NCBI GenBank assembly: GCA_963812775.1
Contig: CAWEWH010000004.1
Span: 1 to 64,000, forward strand
Reading direction: 5' to 3'
Origin: CAWEWH01 sp963812775
GTDB taxonomy: Bacteria; Pseudomonadota; Alphaproteobacteria; Rhizobiales; Beijerinckiaceae
Length of the DNA: 64,000 nucleotides
Shown: positions 25,704 through 34,763 of the stretch, in pieces
Layout: each line of letters starts with the position of its first letter
Position numbering within the stretch: the first letter of the stretch is position 1
Position numbers and translations under genes: made by a program
Notes under the pieces: model-generated
What the model was told of the DNA's origin: nothing
Database searches by the model: none
The model's input: the letters and a program-made list of their open reading frames with translations, nothing else

Positions 25704-28280
25704 TCACGCCACGGGGGCGTGCGCCCCGTGCTGCTTCAGCGCGTTGGCGATGGAGCGGCGCAGGTCGTCGATGTCAAAGGGCTTGCCGATGACCACCGCT
25801 CCGGCGTCCTCGCCGGTGAGGCTCATGGCATCGTAGCCGGTGGCGAAGACGATGATCGTCTTGGGGCGATGCCGGCGGCACTCGGCGGCGAGAGCCGGGC
25901 CCTTCATGTCGGGCAAACCGATGTCGGTGAGCATCACGTCGATGTCGTCGTTGGCGTCGAGCACCTTCAGCGCCGCCCGCGCGTTCTCGGCCTCGATCGC
26001 CTCGTGGCCCAGCTCGTCGAGCATGTCCATGGTGGTGAGGCGCACGAAAATCTCATCCTCGACCACGAGGATACGCAGGCGCCGCGGCTCGAGGCCGCGC
26101 GCCGGCGGTAGCGCGCGGCCGGCGGGCGCCATCCCCGTCATTGCGCCCGCATTCGCGGCCGCAAGGACGGCGCGCACCTTTCGCGCCAGCTCGTCCTTGC
26201 GATAGGGCTTGCTGAGCAGCTGAACGCCCTCGTCGAGGTGGCCGTCATGGATGATGGCGCTCTCGGCGTAGCCGGAGGTGAACAGCACTGCGAGCGAGGG
26301 GTTGGCGGCGCGGGCGCGGCGGGCGAGCTCCGGCGCCTTGATCGCGCCCGGCATGATGACATCGGTGAACAGGAGATGGATGGTCTCGCCGGCGTCGAGA
26401 ATTTCGAGCGCCGCATCGGCCGAGGGCGCTTCGAGCACCCGGTAGCCGAGGCTCTCGAGCGTGTCGACGACGGCGCGGCGCACGTCGGCATGATCCTCGA
26501 CCACCAGGATGGTTTCGGCCCCACCCTCGCTCGCCGGATGCGGGTCGCTGTCCTTGCGCACCTCGGCGTGGGTGCGCGGCAGGAACATCTCGATAGTGGT
26601 GCCGCGGCCGGGGGCGCTGTCGATCCGGATATGGCCGCCTGACTGCTTGACGAAGCCGAACACCTGGCTCAGCCCAAGTCCGGTGCCGTGGCCTTCGGGT
26701 TTGGTCGTGAAGAACGGCTCGAAGGCGTGGCGCAGCACCTCCTTGCTCATGCCGCGGCCGGTGTCGGCAACGCTCAGCATGATGTATTCGCCCGCTGCCA
26801 CGTCGCGGTTCTCCGCCAGGTCCTGGGCGCCGAGGAGGGCATTGGAGGCGGCGACCGTCAGCTTGCCGCCGTCCGGCATGGCGTCGCGGGCGTTGATGGC
26901 GAGATTGAGCAGGGCGCTTTCGAGCCGCGTCGCGTCGACGAGGGTATTCCACAAATCCGCCGCCACCAGCGTCTCGACATTTATTGCCTCGCCGAGCGTG
27001 CGCCGCAGCAGCTCCGCCATGTCGGTGAGCTGCCGGCCGATGTCGACCGGGCGCGGCTCGAGGGGCTCGCGCCGCGCGAAGGCAAGGAGCTGGCGCGTCA
27101 GGCGGGCACCGCGCTCGGCGCCCGCGATGGCGTTGTGCAGCCGGTTCAGGGCGCGCTCGTTGCCGCCCATGTCCCTGGCCAGCAGATCGAGGTTGCTGCT
27201 GATGACCTGCAAGAGGTTGTTGAAGTCATGGGCGACGCCGCCGGTGAGCTGGCCGATGGCCTCCATCTTCTGCGCCTGACGGGCGGTCTCCTCGGCATTG
27301 GTGCGCCGCGTGATGTCGAAGCACGAGACAATGAGGCTGCCGTCGGCGGTGACGTTGCGATAGATTTCGAGGTGGCGGCGGCCGACGATGACCGGGATGC
27401 CGTCGCGCCCGCCATCGACCTTGCCGAACAGCGCGTGGCCGAGCGCCGGCGTGGCGCGTACGATCTCTGCCTCCCGCAAGGCTGAGATCGGCAGGCCGAG
27501 CCTGGCGAGATCCGGCTGCAAGCGCAGCAGGCGGAAGAAACGGGCGTTGAAGGCCTCGAGCTTCCCGTGGCGATCGAAGGCCGCGATGCCTTCGCGCACG
27601 TTGTCGAGGGTGCCTTGCAGCAGGTTGGCTTTCTGGGCGGCGGCCTGCTGGGCGGTGCGCAGCGCCCGATTGCTGCCGAGCAGCAGCACCCCGACGACGA
27701 CGACGCCAAGCAGGCCCGCCGTCGCGCCGGCGATGGCCGCATAGAGCGTATAGCGCTCGGTGCGCCGCGTCGCCTCGACACGCCGGTTCAGGAGGCCGCT
27801 CTCGTGGGCGATGATTTCGCGCACGGTCGACCGGATCTGGTCGAGACCGTCGCGGCCCGCGCCCTCGGCAAGGTCGGGCGGGCCGGCGGCGCCCCGGCTC
27901 TTCGCTTCGACGCCGCGTTGCAGCGATTCGAGGCGCGACGCGACGAGCGAGGCCAGCAAGCCGAGCCGCTGCTGCTGTTGCAAATCGTCGGCGGTGAGGG
28001 AGCGGATCTCGGCAATGAGGGCGGGCAGCAGGGCTGAGCGCTGCTGGTAGGAGGTGAGCGCCGCCGGCTGGCCGGCGAACACGTAGTCGCGCTGCGCCGA
28101 CTGCACCTCCTGCAATTCGGCGATGACGGCGCGCGTCTTGTCCATCACCTCGTAGGCATGCACCAAGCGAAAGCGGTTCTCGTCCAGGTTTTGCGAGAAC
28201 GAGATCACCAGGAAGCCGCCGACGCCGAGCGCCACGGCGATCGGCAGGACAACGAGGCCATAGGCGCGGTTGAACCACAT
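25704..28280 (-). CDS. CHASE3 hybrid histidine kinase with two receiver domains
   Basis: The 858-residue product has a membrane helix (VVLPIAVALGVGGFLVISFS), a CHASE3-type sensor region up to a second helix near residue 190, a PAS domain (NVREGIAAFDRHGKLEAFNA), and a HisKA domain with GGVAHDFNNLLQVISSNLDL (His near 349). The HATPase domain has NLAINARDAMPDGG and GHGTGLGLSQVFGFVKQSGG. Two receivers follow (ILVVEDHADVRRAV with TDVIMPG, and ILVVEDEIFVRLTTMDML with TDIGLPDMKG). The input is unknown. A shorter paralogue without the kinase lies directly upstream on the same strand. Confidence 0.92.
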   Translation of the reverse strand: MWFNRAYGLVVLPIAVALGVGGFLVISFSQNLDENRFRLVHAYEVMDKTRAVIAELQEVQSAQRDYVFAGQPAALTSYQQRSALLPALIAEIRSLTADDLQQQQRLGLLASLVASRLESLQRGVEAKSRGAAGPPDLAEGAGRDGLDQIRSTVREIIAHESGLLNRRVEATRRTERYTLYAAIAGATAGLLGVVVVGVLLLGSNRALRTAQQAAAQKANLLQGTLDNVREGIAAFDRHGKLEAFNARFFRLLRLQPDLARLGLPISALREAEIVRATPALGHALFGKVDGGRDGIPVIVGRRHLEIYRNVTADGSLIVSCFDITRRTNAEETARQAQKMEAIGQLTGGVAHDFNNLLQVISSNLDLLARDMGGNERALNRLHNAIAGAERGARLTRQLLAFARREPLEPRPVDIGRQLTDMAELLRRTLGEAINVETLVAADLWNTLVDATRLESALLNLAINARDAMPDGGKLTVAASNALLGAQDLAENRDVAAGEYIMLSVADTGRGMSKEVLRHAFEPFFTTKPEGHGTGLGLSQVFGFVKQSGGHIRIDSAPGRGTTIEMFLPRTHAEVRKDSDPHPASEGGAETILVVEDHADVRRAVVDTLESLGYRVLEAPSADAALEILDAGETIHLLFTDVIMPGAIKAPELARRARAANPSLAVLFTSGYAESAIIHDGHLDEGVQLLSKPYRKDELARKVRAVLAAANAGAMTGMAPAGRALPPARGLEPRRLRILVVEDEIFVRLTTMDMLDELGHEAIEAENARAALKVLDANDDIDVMLTDIGLPDMKGPALAAECRRHRPKTIIVFATGYDAMSLTGEDAGAVVIGKPFDIDDLRRSIANALKQHGAHAPVA

Positions 28281-28399
28281 CGGTGCACGACCTTGCCGGC
28301 GCCGCTGGCGCCACGGGCGCGCGATCGGGCCCGTGCGGCAAGGCTACCGCAAAGGTGAAGCGGGCACAAAATCGGGCCTGTTTCTGAGCAGGGTTCCGA

Positions 28400-29416
28400 T
28401 CAATCCCGCGCAGGCGCCAGTGCGCGGCAGGAGACGATCAGGCTGCCGTCGATGGCGCGCGATTGCCAGACTTCCAGCCGCCGGTCGGCGAGGGGAACGA
28501 TGCTCGGCCCGGCGCTGGGGTCGGGATGGTTGAACAGCGCGGCCTGGAGCTCCGGCGAGCCTCGCAACGGCTCGTTGCGGCAGAGTTCCGCCGCCGGGGT
28601 GCCCAGCACGGCGAGATCTTCCGGCAATTGCATCAGGCGGAAGAAACGCGGGTTGAAGGCGATGAGGCGGCGTTCTGCATCGAAGGCGGCGATACCATCA
28701 TGGGCATGATCGAGGGTTTTCTGCAGGGCTGCGGCGCGAGCAGCGGCGGCCCGGCGGGCGGCGCGAATTTGGCGAACGCGGCGCGCAACCAGGAGAGCGG
28801 CCAGCATGAGCGCGATGAAGCTGCCGAGGACAGCCGCCACGGCGATGCGGATGGTCGAGCGTTCTGCCGCGGCGCCCGCCTCGATGCGCCGGACGAGCGC
28901 CGCATTCTCGTCGGCGACGATCGCGTCGACGGTATTGCGGATCACCGCCATCAGCTCCTGGCCGTCACCGCTGGGGGCCGCATGCTGGGGGCCGAAGCCC
29001 TGTGCCTTGGCGGCATCGACGCCACGCTGCAAGAGTTCGAGGCGCACGGTGATCTGTGCCTTGATGTAGTCGCTCCGGGCGCGCTGCCGCGGCGACGCCA
29101 ATGTGAGGACCTTGAGCTCCTCCGCCGTGTCCGTTGCGGCGCGCGCCGCCGCCGCGAAGGCCGAGAGGGCGGCGGCGTCACCGCCGACCACGTGCGTGCG
29201 CTGGGCGGCCTCGCTCCGCTCGGTCTGGGCAAGGGTGGCGCGCGCCTTGTCGACGACCGCATGGGCGTGCAGGATCGCGTGCGTGTCGCGGGTGACGCCG
29301 CGCGAGAGGTGAAAGGTCAGAGCCGCACCGAGCCCCAGCGCCAGCAAGACGGCCAGCAGGATCGGCAACAAGGCGCGGCCGTAGCGCGTCAACGACATTC
29401 CGCCGGGCTTGGACAC
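28400..29416 (-). CDS. Kinase-less CHASE3-PAS membrane protein, paralogue of the adjacent hybrid kinase
   Basis: The 338-residue product has helix 1 (LLPILLAVLLALGLGAALTF), a CHASE3-like extracytoplasmic region, helix 2 (IAVAAVLGSFIALMLAALLV), a short coiled linker, and a PAS domain (AHDGIAAFDAERRLIAFNPR, FFRLMQLPEDLAVLG) ending IDGSLIVSCRALAPARD. The same order and several shared phrases (DGIAAFD, FNPRFFRL versus FNARFFRL, DGSLIVSC) show common origin with the downstream kinase. It stops exactly where that kinase continues into HisKA. No frameshifted kinase remnant is visible in the 119-base spacer. GTG start; an ATG at 29398 is an alternative. Confidence 0.8.
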   Translation of the reverse strand: MSKPGGMSLTRYGRALLPILLAVLLALGLGAALTFHLSRGVTRDTHAILHAHAVVDKARATLAQTERSEAAQRTHVVGGDAAALSAFAAAARAATDTAEELKVLTLASPRQRARSDYIKAQITVRLELLQRGVDAAKAQGFGPQHAAPSGDGQELMAVIRNTVDAIVADENAALVRRIEAGAAAERSTIRIAVAAVLGSFIALMLAALLVARRVRQIRAARRAAAARAAALQKTLDHAHDGIAAFDAERRLIAFNPRFFRLMQLPEDLAVLGTPAAELCRNEPLRGSPELQAALFNHPDPSAGPSIVPLADRRLEVWQSRAIDGSLIVSCRALAPARD

Positions 29417-29581
29417 TGCCTCTCGTCCCTCAGGTCGGGCGCGAGATGCCGCCGCGCGACTGGCGGACGCGGCTCAGGCGCTTTTTCGCGGCCGCACCTC
29501 CTCGAACATGAAGAGGGCGGGAGCGAGCATATACCAGAACGAGTATTAGATTATTGACTGCCGAGGCCGGTTATTCGGCGG

Positions 29582-29965
29582 TTATTTCGACTTCCTTCGG
29601 CCGGCGCGCCGACGCCGCGACTTCTGCCTGCGTTGCGTCGTTTGGCCCTCGATCAGGAAGTCCTTCAACGGCTTGCCGTCCCGCATGGCCACCGCGAGCC
29701 AGCGCGGCCGCATGCCTCTGCCGGTCCAGGTTTCAGCCGAATTCTCCGGGTTGCGGTACTTTGGCGGCACCTTGCGCCCCTTGAGGCGGCTGCCGCGCTT
29801 TCCAGTGACGGCACGCGAGCCGACGCCGGCACCGTCAAGCCGCGCCAGCATCGCCTGAAGCTGCTGCTTCTCCGCCTCGACGCGAGCCGACAGAACGGTG
29901 TCGAGCTGCTCTTTCAGATCGAGCAGGTCGCCAATACTCAAACTCTTCAACTTGAACGATTTCAT
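29582..29965 (-). CDS. H-NS-family nucleoid protein
   Basis: The 127-residue product begins MKSFKLKSLSIGDLLDLKEQ, a helical oligomerisation region, then a basic linker, and has the H-NS C-terminal DNA-binding signature PPKYRNPENSAETWTGRGMR with PRWLAVAMRDGKPLKDFLI. It resembles the alphaproteobacterial HvrA-type H-NS proteins. These silence AT-rich or foreign DNA and can act on photosynthesis or nitrogen genes in relatives. The tail is unusually basic (RRQKSRRRRAGRRKSK). The start was chosen by family similarity; the frame is open to 30010. Confidence 0.88.
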   Translation of the reverse strand: MKSFKLKSLSIGDLLDLKEQLDTVLSARVEAEKQQLQAMLARLDGAGVGSRAVTGKRGSRLKGRKVPPKYRNPENSAETWTGRGMRPRWLAVAMRDGKPLKDFLIEGQTTQRRQKSRRRRAGRRKSK

Positions 29966-30161
29966 TGGTTTCACCGGGTCAAGAGATACCCCGCATAGGG
30001 GAATAGTCACAATCGACAGGCAACAAACCCATAGTCGTGCTCGTGACCGGATACAACGGCGCCGGAGGACTTCCTCGATTGCGCTGTGCGCAAGAGGAAT
30101 CGCCTTTGTGCAGAATCTTACGCGACACGCGCACGCGGCTCGGGAGTATGCGCGCCGCCGC

Positions 30162-31373
30162 TCAGGCCATCGCCTTCTTCAGGTTCGCGTCGATCTTGTC
30201 GAGGAAGCCGGTGGTCGACAGCCATTTCTGGTCGGCGCCGACGAGCAGCGCGAGATCCTTGGTCATGAAGCCGGCTTCCACCGTGTCGACGCACACTTTC
30301 TCGAGCGTGTCGGAAAAGCGTTTCAGCTCTGCGTTGTTGTCGAGCTTGGCGCGGTGGGCAAGGCCGCGTGTCCAGGCGAAGATGGAGGCGATCGAGTTGG
30401 TCGACGTCTCCTTGCCTTTCTGGTGCTCACGATAGTGGCGCGTCACCGTGCCGTGCGCGGCCTCCGCCTCGACCGTCTTGCCGTCCGGCGTCATCAGCAC
30501 CGACGTCATGAGCCCGAGCGAGCCGAAGCCTTGCGCCACGGTGTCGGACTGCACGTCGCCGTCGTAGTTCTTGCAGGCCCAGACGTAGCCGCCCGACCAT
30601 TTCAGCGCCGACGCCACCATGTCGTCGATGAGCCGGTGTTCGTACACGAGCTTCAACTTGTCGAACTCGGCCTTGAATTCCTTGTCGAACACTTCCTGGA
30701 AAATATCCTTGAAGCGCCCGTCATAGGCCTTGAGGATGGTATTTTTCGTGGAGAGATAGACGGGGTATTTGCGCGCCAGCCCATAATTGAACGAGGCGCG
30801 GGCAAAGTCGCGGATCGAGTCGTCGACATTGAACATGGCCATGGCGACGCCACCGCCGGGGAAGTTGAACACCTCCTTCTCGATCTTGGTGCCGTCGTCG
30901 CCAACGAACGAGATGGTGAGCTTGCCCTTGCCCGGCACCTTGAAGTCGGTGGCGCGATATTGATCGCCGAAGGCGTGACGGCCAACGATGATCGGTTGCG
31001 TCCAGCCCGGCACCAGGCGCGGCACGTTCTTGCAGATAATCGGCTCGCGGAAGATGACGCCGCCCAGGATATTGCGGATGGTGCCGTTGGGCGACCTCCA
31101 CATCTCCTTGAGCTTGAATTCCTTCACGCGGGCTTCGTCGGGCGTGATGGTGGCGCATTTGACGCCGACGCCGTGCTTCTTGATGGCCTCGGCGGCCTCG
31201 ACGGTCACCTTGTCGGCGGTCTTGTCGCGATGCTCGACGCCGAGGTCGTAGTATTCAAGCTTGATGTCGAGATAGGGGTGGACCAGCTTGTCCTTGATGA
31301 AGTGCCAGATGATGCGAGTCATCTCGTCGCCATCGAGCTCCACCACCGGGTTTGCGACCTTGATTTTCGCCAT
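30162..31373 (-). CDS. icd: NADP-dependent isocitrate dehydrogenase
   Basis: Converts isocitrate to 2-oxoglutarate in the TCA cycle. The 403-residue product is of the eukaryotic-like homodimeric type: it starts MAKIKVANPVVELDGDEMTR, then IIWHFIKDKLVHPYLDIKLE, with substrate residues in SPNGTIRNILGG and the signature around WSGGYVWACKNYDGDVQSD and EAAHGTVTRHYREHQKG. It is complete and intact, with no frameshift. It is separated by 224 bases from the divergent RNA methyltransferase. Confidence 0.98.
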   Translation of the reverse strand: MAKIKVANPVVELDGDEMTRIIWHFIKDKLVHPYLDIKLEYYDLGVEHRDKTADKVTVEAAEAIKKHGVGVKCATITPDEARVKEFKLKEMWRSPNGTIRNILGGVIFREPIICKNVPRLVPGWTQPIIVGRHAFGDQYRATDFKVPGKGKLTISFVGDDGTKIEKEVFNFPGGGVAMAMFNVDDSIRDFARASFNYGLARKYPVYLSTKNTILKAYDGRFKDIFQEVFDKEFKAEFDKLKLVYEHRLIDDMVASALKWSGGYVWACKNYDGDVQSDTVAQGFGSLGLMTSVLMTPDGKTVEAEAAHGTVTRHYREHQKGKETSTNSIASIFAWTRGLAHRAKLDNNAELKRFSDTLEKVCVDTVEAGFMTKDLALLVGADQKWLSTTGFLDKIDANLKKAMA

Positions 31374-31597
31374 CGAGGAAGACCTTGTTGAGACTTGTCA
31401 CGGCAGGGCACGCAACCTGCCATATGCGACGATGCGGGGAGGGGCGTGGCCCTGGCAAGGGTCGCTATAGCATCGCCTCCGGAGGCGCAAGGCTCGTGTC
31501 GATGGGTGCAGGTGGGCGCGGCAATGGCGAGCGGATTGCACAGGCGCTGTGCTAGGAGACGCGGCGGCGCGATGTCGCCCTGGAGGTTTCTTGCCGC

Positions 31598-32428
31598 ATG
31601 CCCGGAGCCGGAACGGACCGCACCAGAAAGGCCATCAGCGGCGGGCCGGTGATTGTCCTGGTGCGCCCGCAGCTCGCCGAGAATATCGGCATGGTGGCGC
31701 GTGCCATGGCCAATTTCGGCCTCGACCGGCTGCGCCTCGTCGCGCCGCGCGACGGCTGGCCGAAGAAGGGGGTGCGCCAGGCGGCGTCAGGCGCCGTCCA
31801 CGTGCTCGACGGCGCGACCCTCCACGAGAATGTCCGTGACGCCGTCGGCGACCTCCACAAAGTGTTCGCCACGACGGCGCGCGAGCGCGGCCAGGCGAAG
31901 GCGATCACCAGGGCCGGCGATGCCGCGGCCGAGATCGCCCTGCGCGTCGGCGCCGGCGAGCAAGTCGGCATCCTGTTCGGGCCGGAGCGCACCGGCCTCG
32001 AGAATGACGAGATCGCCCTTGCGGACGCGGTCATCACCTTTCCGGTCAACCCGGCCTTCGCGTCGCTCAATCTCGCGCAGGCGGTGCTGCTCATGGGCTA
32101 CGAATGGTTCAAGCGTGCCCATGCCGGCCCGGCGTCGCCGGAGCCGAAGTCGCCTCCCGCCAGCCGCGAAATGGTGCTGTCCTTCTTCGACTATCTCGAA
32201 GCCGAGCTCGACGCGGTCGCGTTCTTCACGCCGGACCACAAGCGCCCCGTCATGGTGCGTAACATGCGCAACATTTTCCATCGTCTGGCCATGACCGAGC
32301 AGGACGTGCGCACGCTGCGAGGCGCCATCGTCACCCTCGTGCAGGGGAGGCGGGGCGGACACAATCGCCCGCGTCCCGCCCGCCGGCGAGCCGGCTCCGC
32401 TCCGGCTTCCGGCGAGGATGGCACCTAA
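31598..32428 (+). CDS. trmJ: TrmJ-type tRNA/rRNA 2'-O-methyltransferase
   Basis: A SPOUT methyltransferase of the TrmH family. The 276-residue product has the N-terminal VIVLVRPQLAENIGMVARAM, the SAM-pocket strand ILFGPERTGLENDEI and the knot segment FPVNPAFASLNLAQAVLLMG. The C-terminal helical extension (AMTEQDVRTLRGAIVTLVQG) is the TrmJ type, which modifies position 32 of tRNA. The substrate is inferred. It lies in the conserved alphaproteobacterial run icd, trmJ, murI, rpsD. Confidence 0.88.
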   Translation: MPGAGTDRTRKAISGGPVIVLVRPQLAENIGMVARAMANFGLDRLRLVAPRDGWPKKGVRQAASGAVHVLDGATLHENVRDAVGDLHKVFATTARERGQAKAITRAGDAAAEIALRVGAGEQVGILFGPERTGLENDEIALADAVITFPVNPAFASLNLAQAVLLMGYEWFKRAHAGPASPEPKSPPASREMVLSFFDYLEAELDAVAFFTPDHKRPVMVRNMRNIFHRLAMTEQDVRTLRGAIVTLVQGRRGGHNRPRPARRRAGSAPASGEDGT

Positions 32429-32584
32429 GGTGTGCGCCGCGATCGGATGCCGTCGCGGCTGTGAGCTATAAGCCATTGGTTTTGCTGGCAGTCTCTTCCG
32501 ACATCTTGGCGCCTTTCGGGGTCGCGCGCCCGGCGGGGCCTTTTTCACGTTGCGAAGGCTCAAACGCTTTGCGAGTGTCCCGCC

Positions 32585-33814
32585 ATGAGACTCGCGCTCC
32601 CTCTTCTTCGCAGCATGACGCTCCTCGCCCTGCCGCTGTCGTTTGCCCTTGCCTGGCCGGCGGTGGCGGCGGCACCGCCCGCGCAGCCCAAGACGGGCCC
32701 GGGGGGAGCAGATTACGAGGTCAAGGAGGTGGTGAAGAAGGCCTATGGCGAGGGAAGCGCCCAGGCCTTTGTGTTCCGGCCCGCGGGGGTCGCTCCACAG
32801 CCCCGTCCGGTTATCGTCTTCATGCATCTGCCGGGCGCCGTCTCGCCGAAGTATTACGGCGGCTGGATCAACCACCTGGTGCGCAAGGGCAACATCGTCA
32901 TCTATCCACGCTTCGAGGAGGATGCCGGCAAGACCCGCTTCTCGCTGATGAGCGGCGAGGCCATCAAGGGCATCAAGGCGGCGCTGGCCGGGCTCGAGGC
33001 TGACGCCGAAGCCAAGCCCGATCTCAACAAGCTCGCCATCGTCGGCCATTCGGGCGGCGCGATCATCTCCGCCAATGTGGCGGCCGCGGCGGCCGCCAAT
33101 GACCTGCCGAAGCCCCGCCTCGTCTTCGGCGTCATGCCGATGCGCTCCGTCACCGATAAGCGCAAAGGTGTGGCGCTCGACGACCTCACTGGTCTCGATC
33201 CGCAGACCGTTCTCATCACGCTGGTGGGCGACAAGGACGCCTTGGCGGCGGAGATGGGGGGCCGGGAAGTGATCCGCGCCGCCAAGGGGCTCGCCGCCGA
33301 GCGTCGCCTCCTTGTCAAGGTCGGGTCGGACAGCCGCGGCCAGCCGCCGCTCTCCGCCGGTCATTTCGTGCCCATGGCGCTCGACGAGGCCTACGACTTT
33401 GCGGCCATTGCGGGCGCGTTTGGTCAGCCCAAATCGACCGCCGCCGTGGCGGCGCCGTCGAAGGACAAGGCGGAGCGCGAGGCGGCGCGCCAGGCCGCCA
33501 CGGAGACATGGTGGACGGGCTACGAGGAAAACCGCCTTAGAGTGAACTACGAGCAGCTGACCGGCGCGGACGCGATGGACTGGCTCGCCATCTGGCGACC
33601 TTTCGACATCGCCCGCGACATCGTCTTTGCCGGCGGCGACGCCAAAGCGGTCGCCCGCGACACAAGGCTCTACGACATGGGCCTGTGGAGCGACGGCCTG
33701 CCGGTCCGGCGGCTCAATGCCGAGAGCCCGCGGCCCGACAAGGAGCAGGCGCAGCAACCGAAGCCGCAGCCCGAGGCGGCGCCGAAACAGGGCCGCCCCA
33801 AGCGCCAGCTCTAA
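32585..33814 (+). CDS. Secreted alpha/beta-hydrolase-like protein
   Basis: The 409-residue product has a signal peptide ending near AWPAVAAAPP, then an alpha/beta-hydrolase fold: an oxyanion-side HLPGAVSPKYYGG, the nucleophile elbow GHSGG (Ser near residue 157), a possible acid in LVGDKDAL and a histidine in SAGHFVPMALDEAYDF. After residue 290 comes a C-terminal region with ETWWTGYEENRLRVNYEQL and a Pro/Gln/Lys-rich tail. The substrate is unknown; esterase or lipase-like activity in the periplasm is inferred from the triad. It stands between the RNA methyltransferase and murI. Confidence 0.75.
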   Translation: MRLALPLLRSMTLLALPLSFALAWPAVAAAPPAQPKTGPGGADYEVKEVVKKAYGEGSAQAFVFRPAGVAPQPRPVIVFMHLPGAVSPKYYGGWINHLVRKGNIVIYPRFEEDAGKTRFSLMSGEAIKGIKAALAGLEADAEAKPDLNKLAIVGHSGGAIISANVAAAAAANDLPKPRLVFGVMPMRSVTDKRKGVALDDLTGLDPQTVLITLVGDKDALAAEMGGREVIRAAKGLAAERRLLVKVGSDSRGQPPLSAGHFVPMALDEAYDFAAIAGAFGQPKSTAAVAAPSKDKAEREAARQAATETWWTGYEENRLRVNYEQLTGADAMDWLAIWRPFDIARDIVFAGGDAKAVARDTRLYDMGLWSDGLPVRRLNAESPRPDKEQAQQPKPQPEAAPKQGRPKRQL

Positions 33815-33856
33815 CCCTATCGATTTCGCGACGCCAAGGGTGTAGGGCCGGAATCC

Positions 33857-34681
33857 ATGCGCGAGCCTTCGCCGACAATTCTCATCTTCAATTCCGGGCT
33901 TGGCGGCCTCACCGTCTTTGCCGAGGTGGTCAAGGCGCGTCCGGACGCCCGTTACGTCTATGCGGCCGATGATGCGGCCTTCCCGTACGGCCGGCTCGAT
34001 GAAGCAACGCTCGTCGCGCGCGTCGTCGCGCTGATGGAGCGGCTGATCGCGGCCTACGCGCCCGATCTCGTGGTCATCGCCTGCAACACCGCCTCGACGC
34101 TGGTGCTGCCGCCGCTCCGGGCGCGCTTTGCGGTGCCGTTTGTCGGCACGGTGCCGGCCATCAAGCCGGCAGCGGCCGCCTCGGCCAGCAGGGCGATCAG
34201 CGTGCTGGCCACGCCGGGCACGGTGGCGCGCGACTATACCCAGGATCTCATCCGTCAATTCGCCAATGGCTGCCACGTGACGCTGGTCGGCTCGCAGCGC
34301 CTGGCGGGCCTCGGCGAGGCCGAGATGACCGGCGCGCCGGCGCCGGACGACGCCTTGATGGCCGAGATCGCGCCCTGCTTCGTCGACGTCGATGGACGGC
34401 GCACCGATGTCATCGTCCTTGCCTGCACGCACTATCCGCTGCTGCTTGCCCGCTTCGAGCGCCTGGCGTCCTGGCCGGTGCGGTGGATCGATCCGGCTCC
34501 CGCCATCGCCCGGCGCGTCGTGCAACTCCTCGGCGAGCCGCCCTCACGCCAGCCGCCGTCCGGCGAGCCGATGGCCGTCTTCACCGGCGGGACGAGCCTG
34601 ACGCCGGCCCTGAAGGCGGCGCTCAGGGCGCGCGGCCTGCCGCGCATCGCGGTTCAGCCATTGCCGCTGGTTCCGGCCTGA
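33857..34681 (+). CDS. murI: Glutamate racemase
   Basis: MurI makes D-glutamate for peptidoglycan. The 274-residue product keeps both catalytic cysteines, in VIACNTASTLVLPPL and LACTHYPLL, as well as the substrate segment DDAAFPYG. One oddity: the N-terminal motif normally reading DSGxGGL is NSGLGGL here (IFNSGLGGLTVF). The replaced Asp is conserved and assists catalysis in characterised racemases. The reading is clear in the DNA (TTCAATTCC). It may be a base error, or a real divergence. Confidence 0.9.
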   Translation: MREPSPTILIFNSGLGGLTVFAEVVKARPDARYVYAADDAAFPYGRLDEATLVARVVALMERLIAAYAPDLVVIACNTASTLVLPPLRARFAVPFVGTVPAIKPAAAASASRAISVLATPGTVARDYTQDLIRQFANGCHVTLVGSQRLAGLGEAEMTGAPAPDDALMAEIAPCFVDVDGRRTDVIVLACTHYPLLLARFERLASWPVRWIDPAPAIARRVVQLLGEPPSRQPPSGEPMAVFTGGTSLTPALKAALRARGLPRIAVQPLPLVPA

Positions 34682-34690
34682 GTCACCATA

Positions 34691-34744
34691 GGTTTTTGCG
34701 CATGACTTTTTCGGAAGACCGCGCACACTTTTCGGGATCATGCG
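34691..34744. repeat. Dispersed palindromic element, half copy
   Basis: This short element, TTTTTGCGCATGAC then TTTTTCGGAAGACC and CACACTTTTCGGGATCATGCG, corresponds to the right half of the elements at 21686 and 42671. It lies between murI and the DoxX gene and ends just before the DoxX ribosome-binding site. Confidence 0.7.
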
Positions 34745-34763
34745 GGGCGCGGAGGCACCGCCA

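Noticed and set aside
32466..32675. Short minus-strand ORF before the hydrolase gene
   Set aside because: Pro/Gly/Lys-rich with no similarity and no convincing ribosome site; it overlaps the hydrolase signal peptide.
31787..34525. Open frame of 912 codons on the minus strand
   Set aside because: It crosses three well supported rightward genes (trmJ, hydrolase, murI) and shows shadow-type composition.
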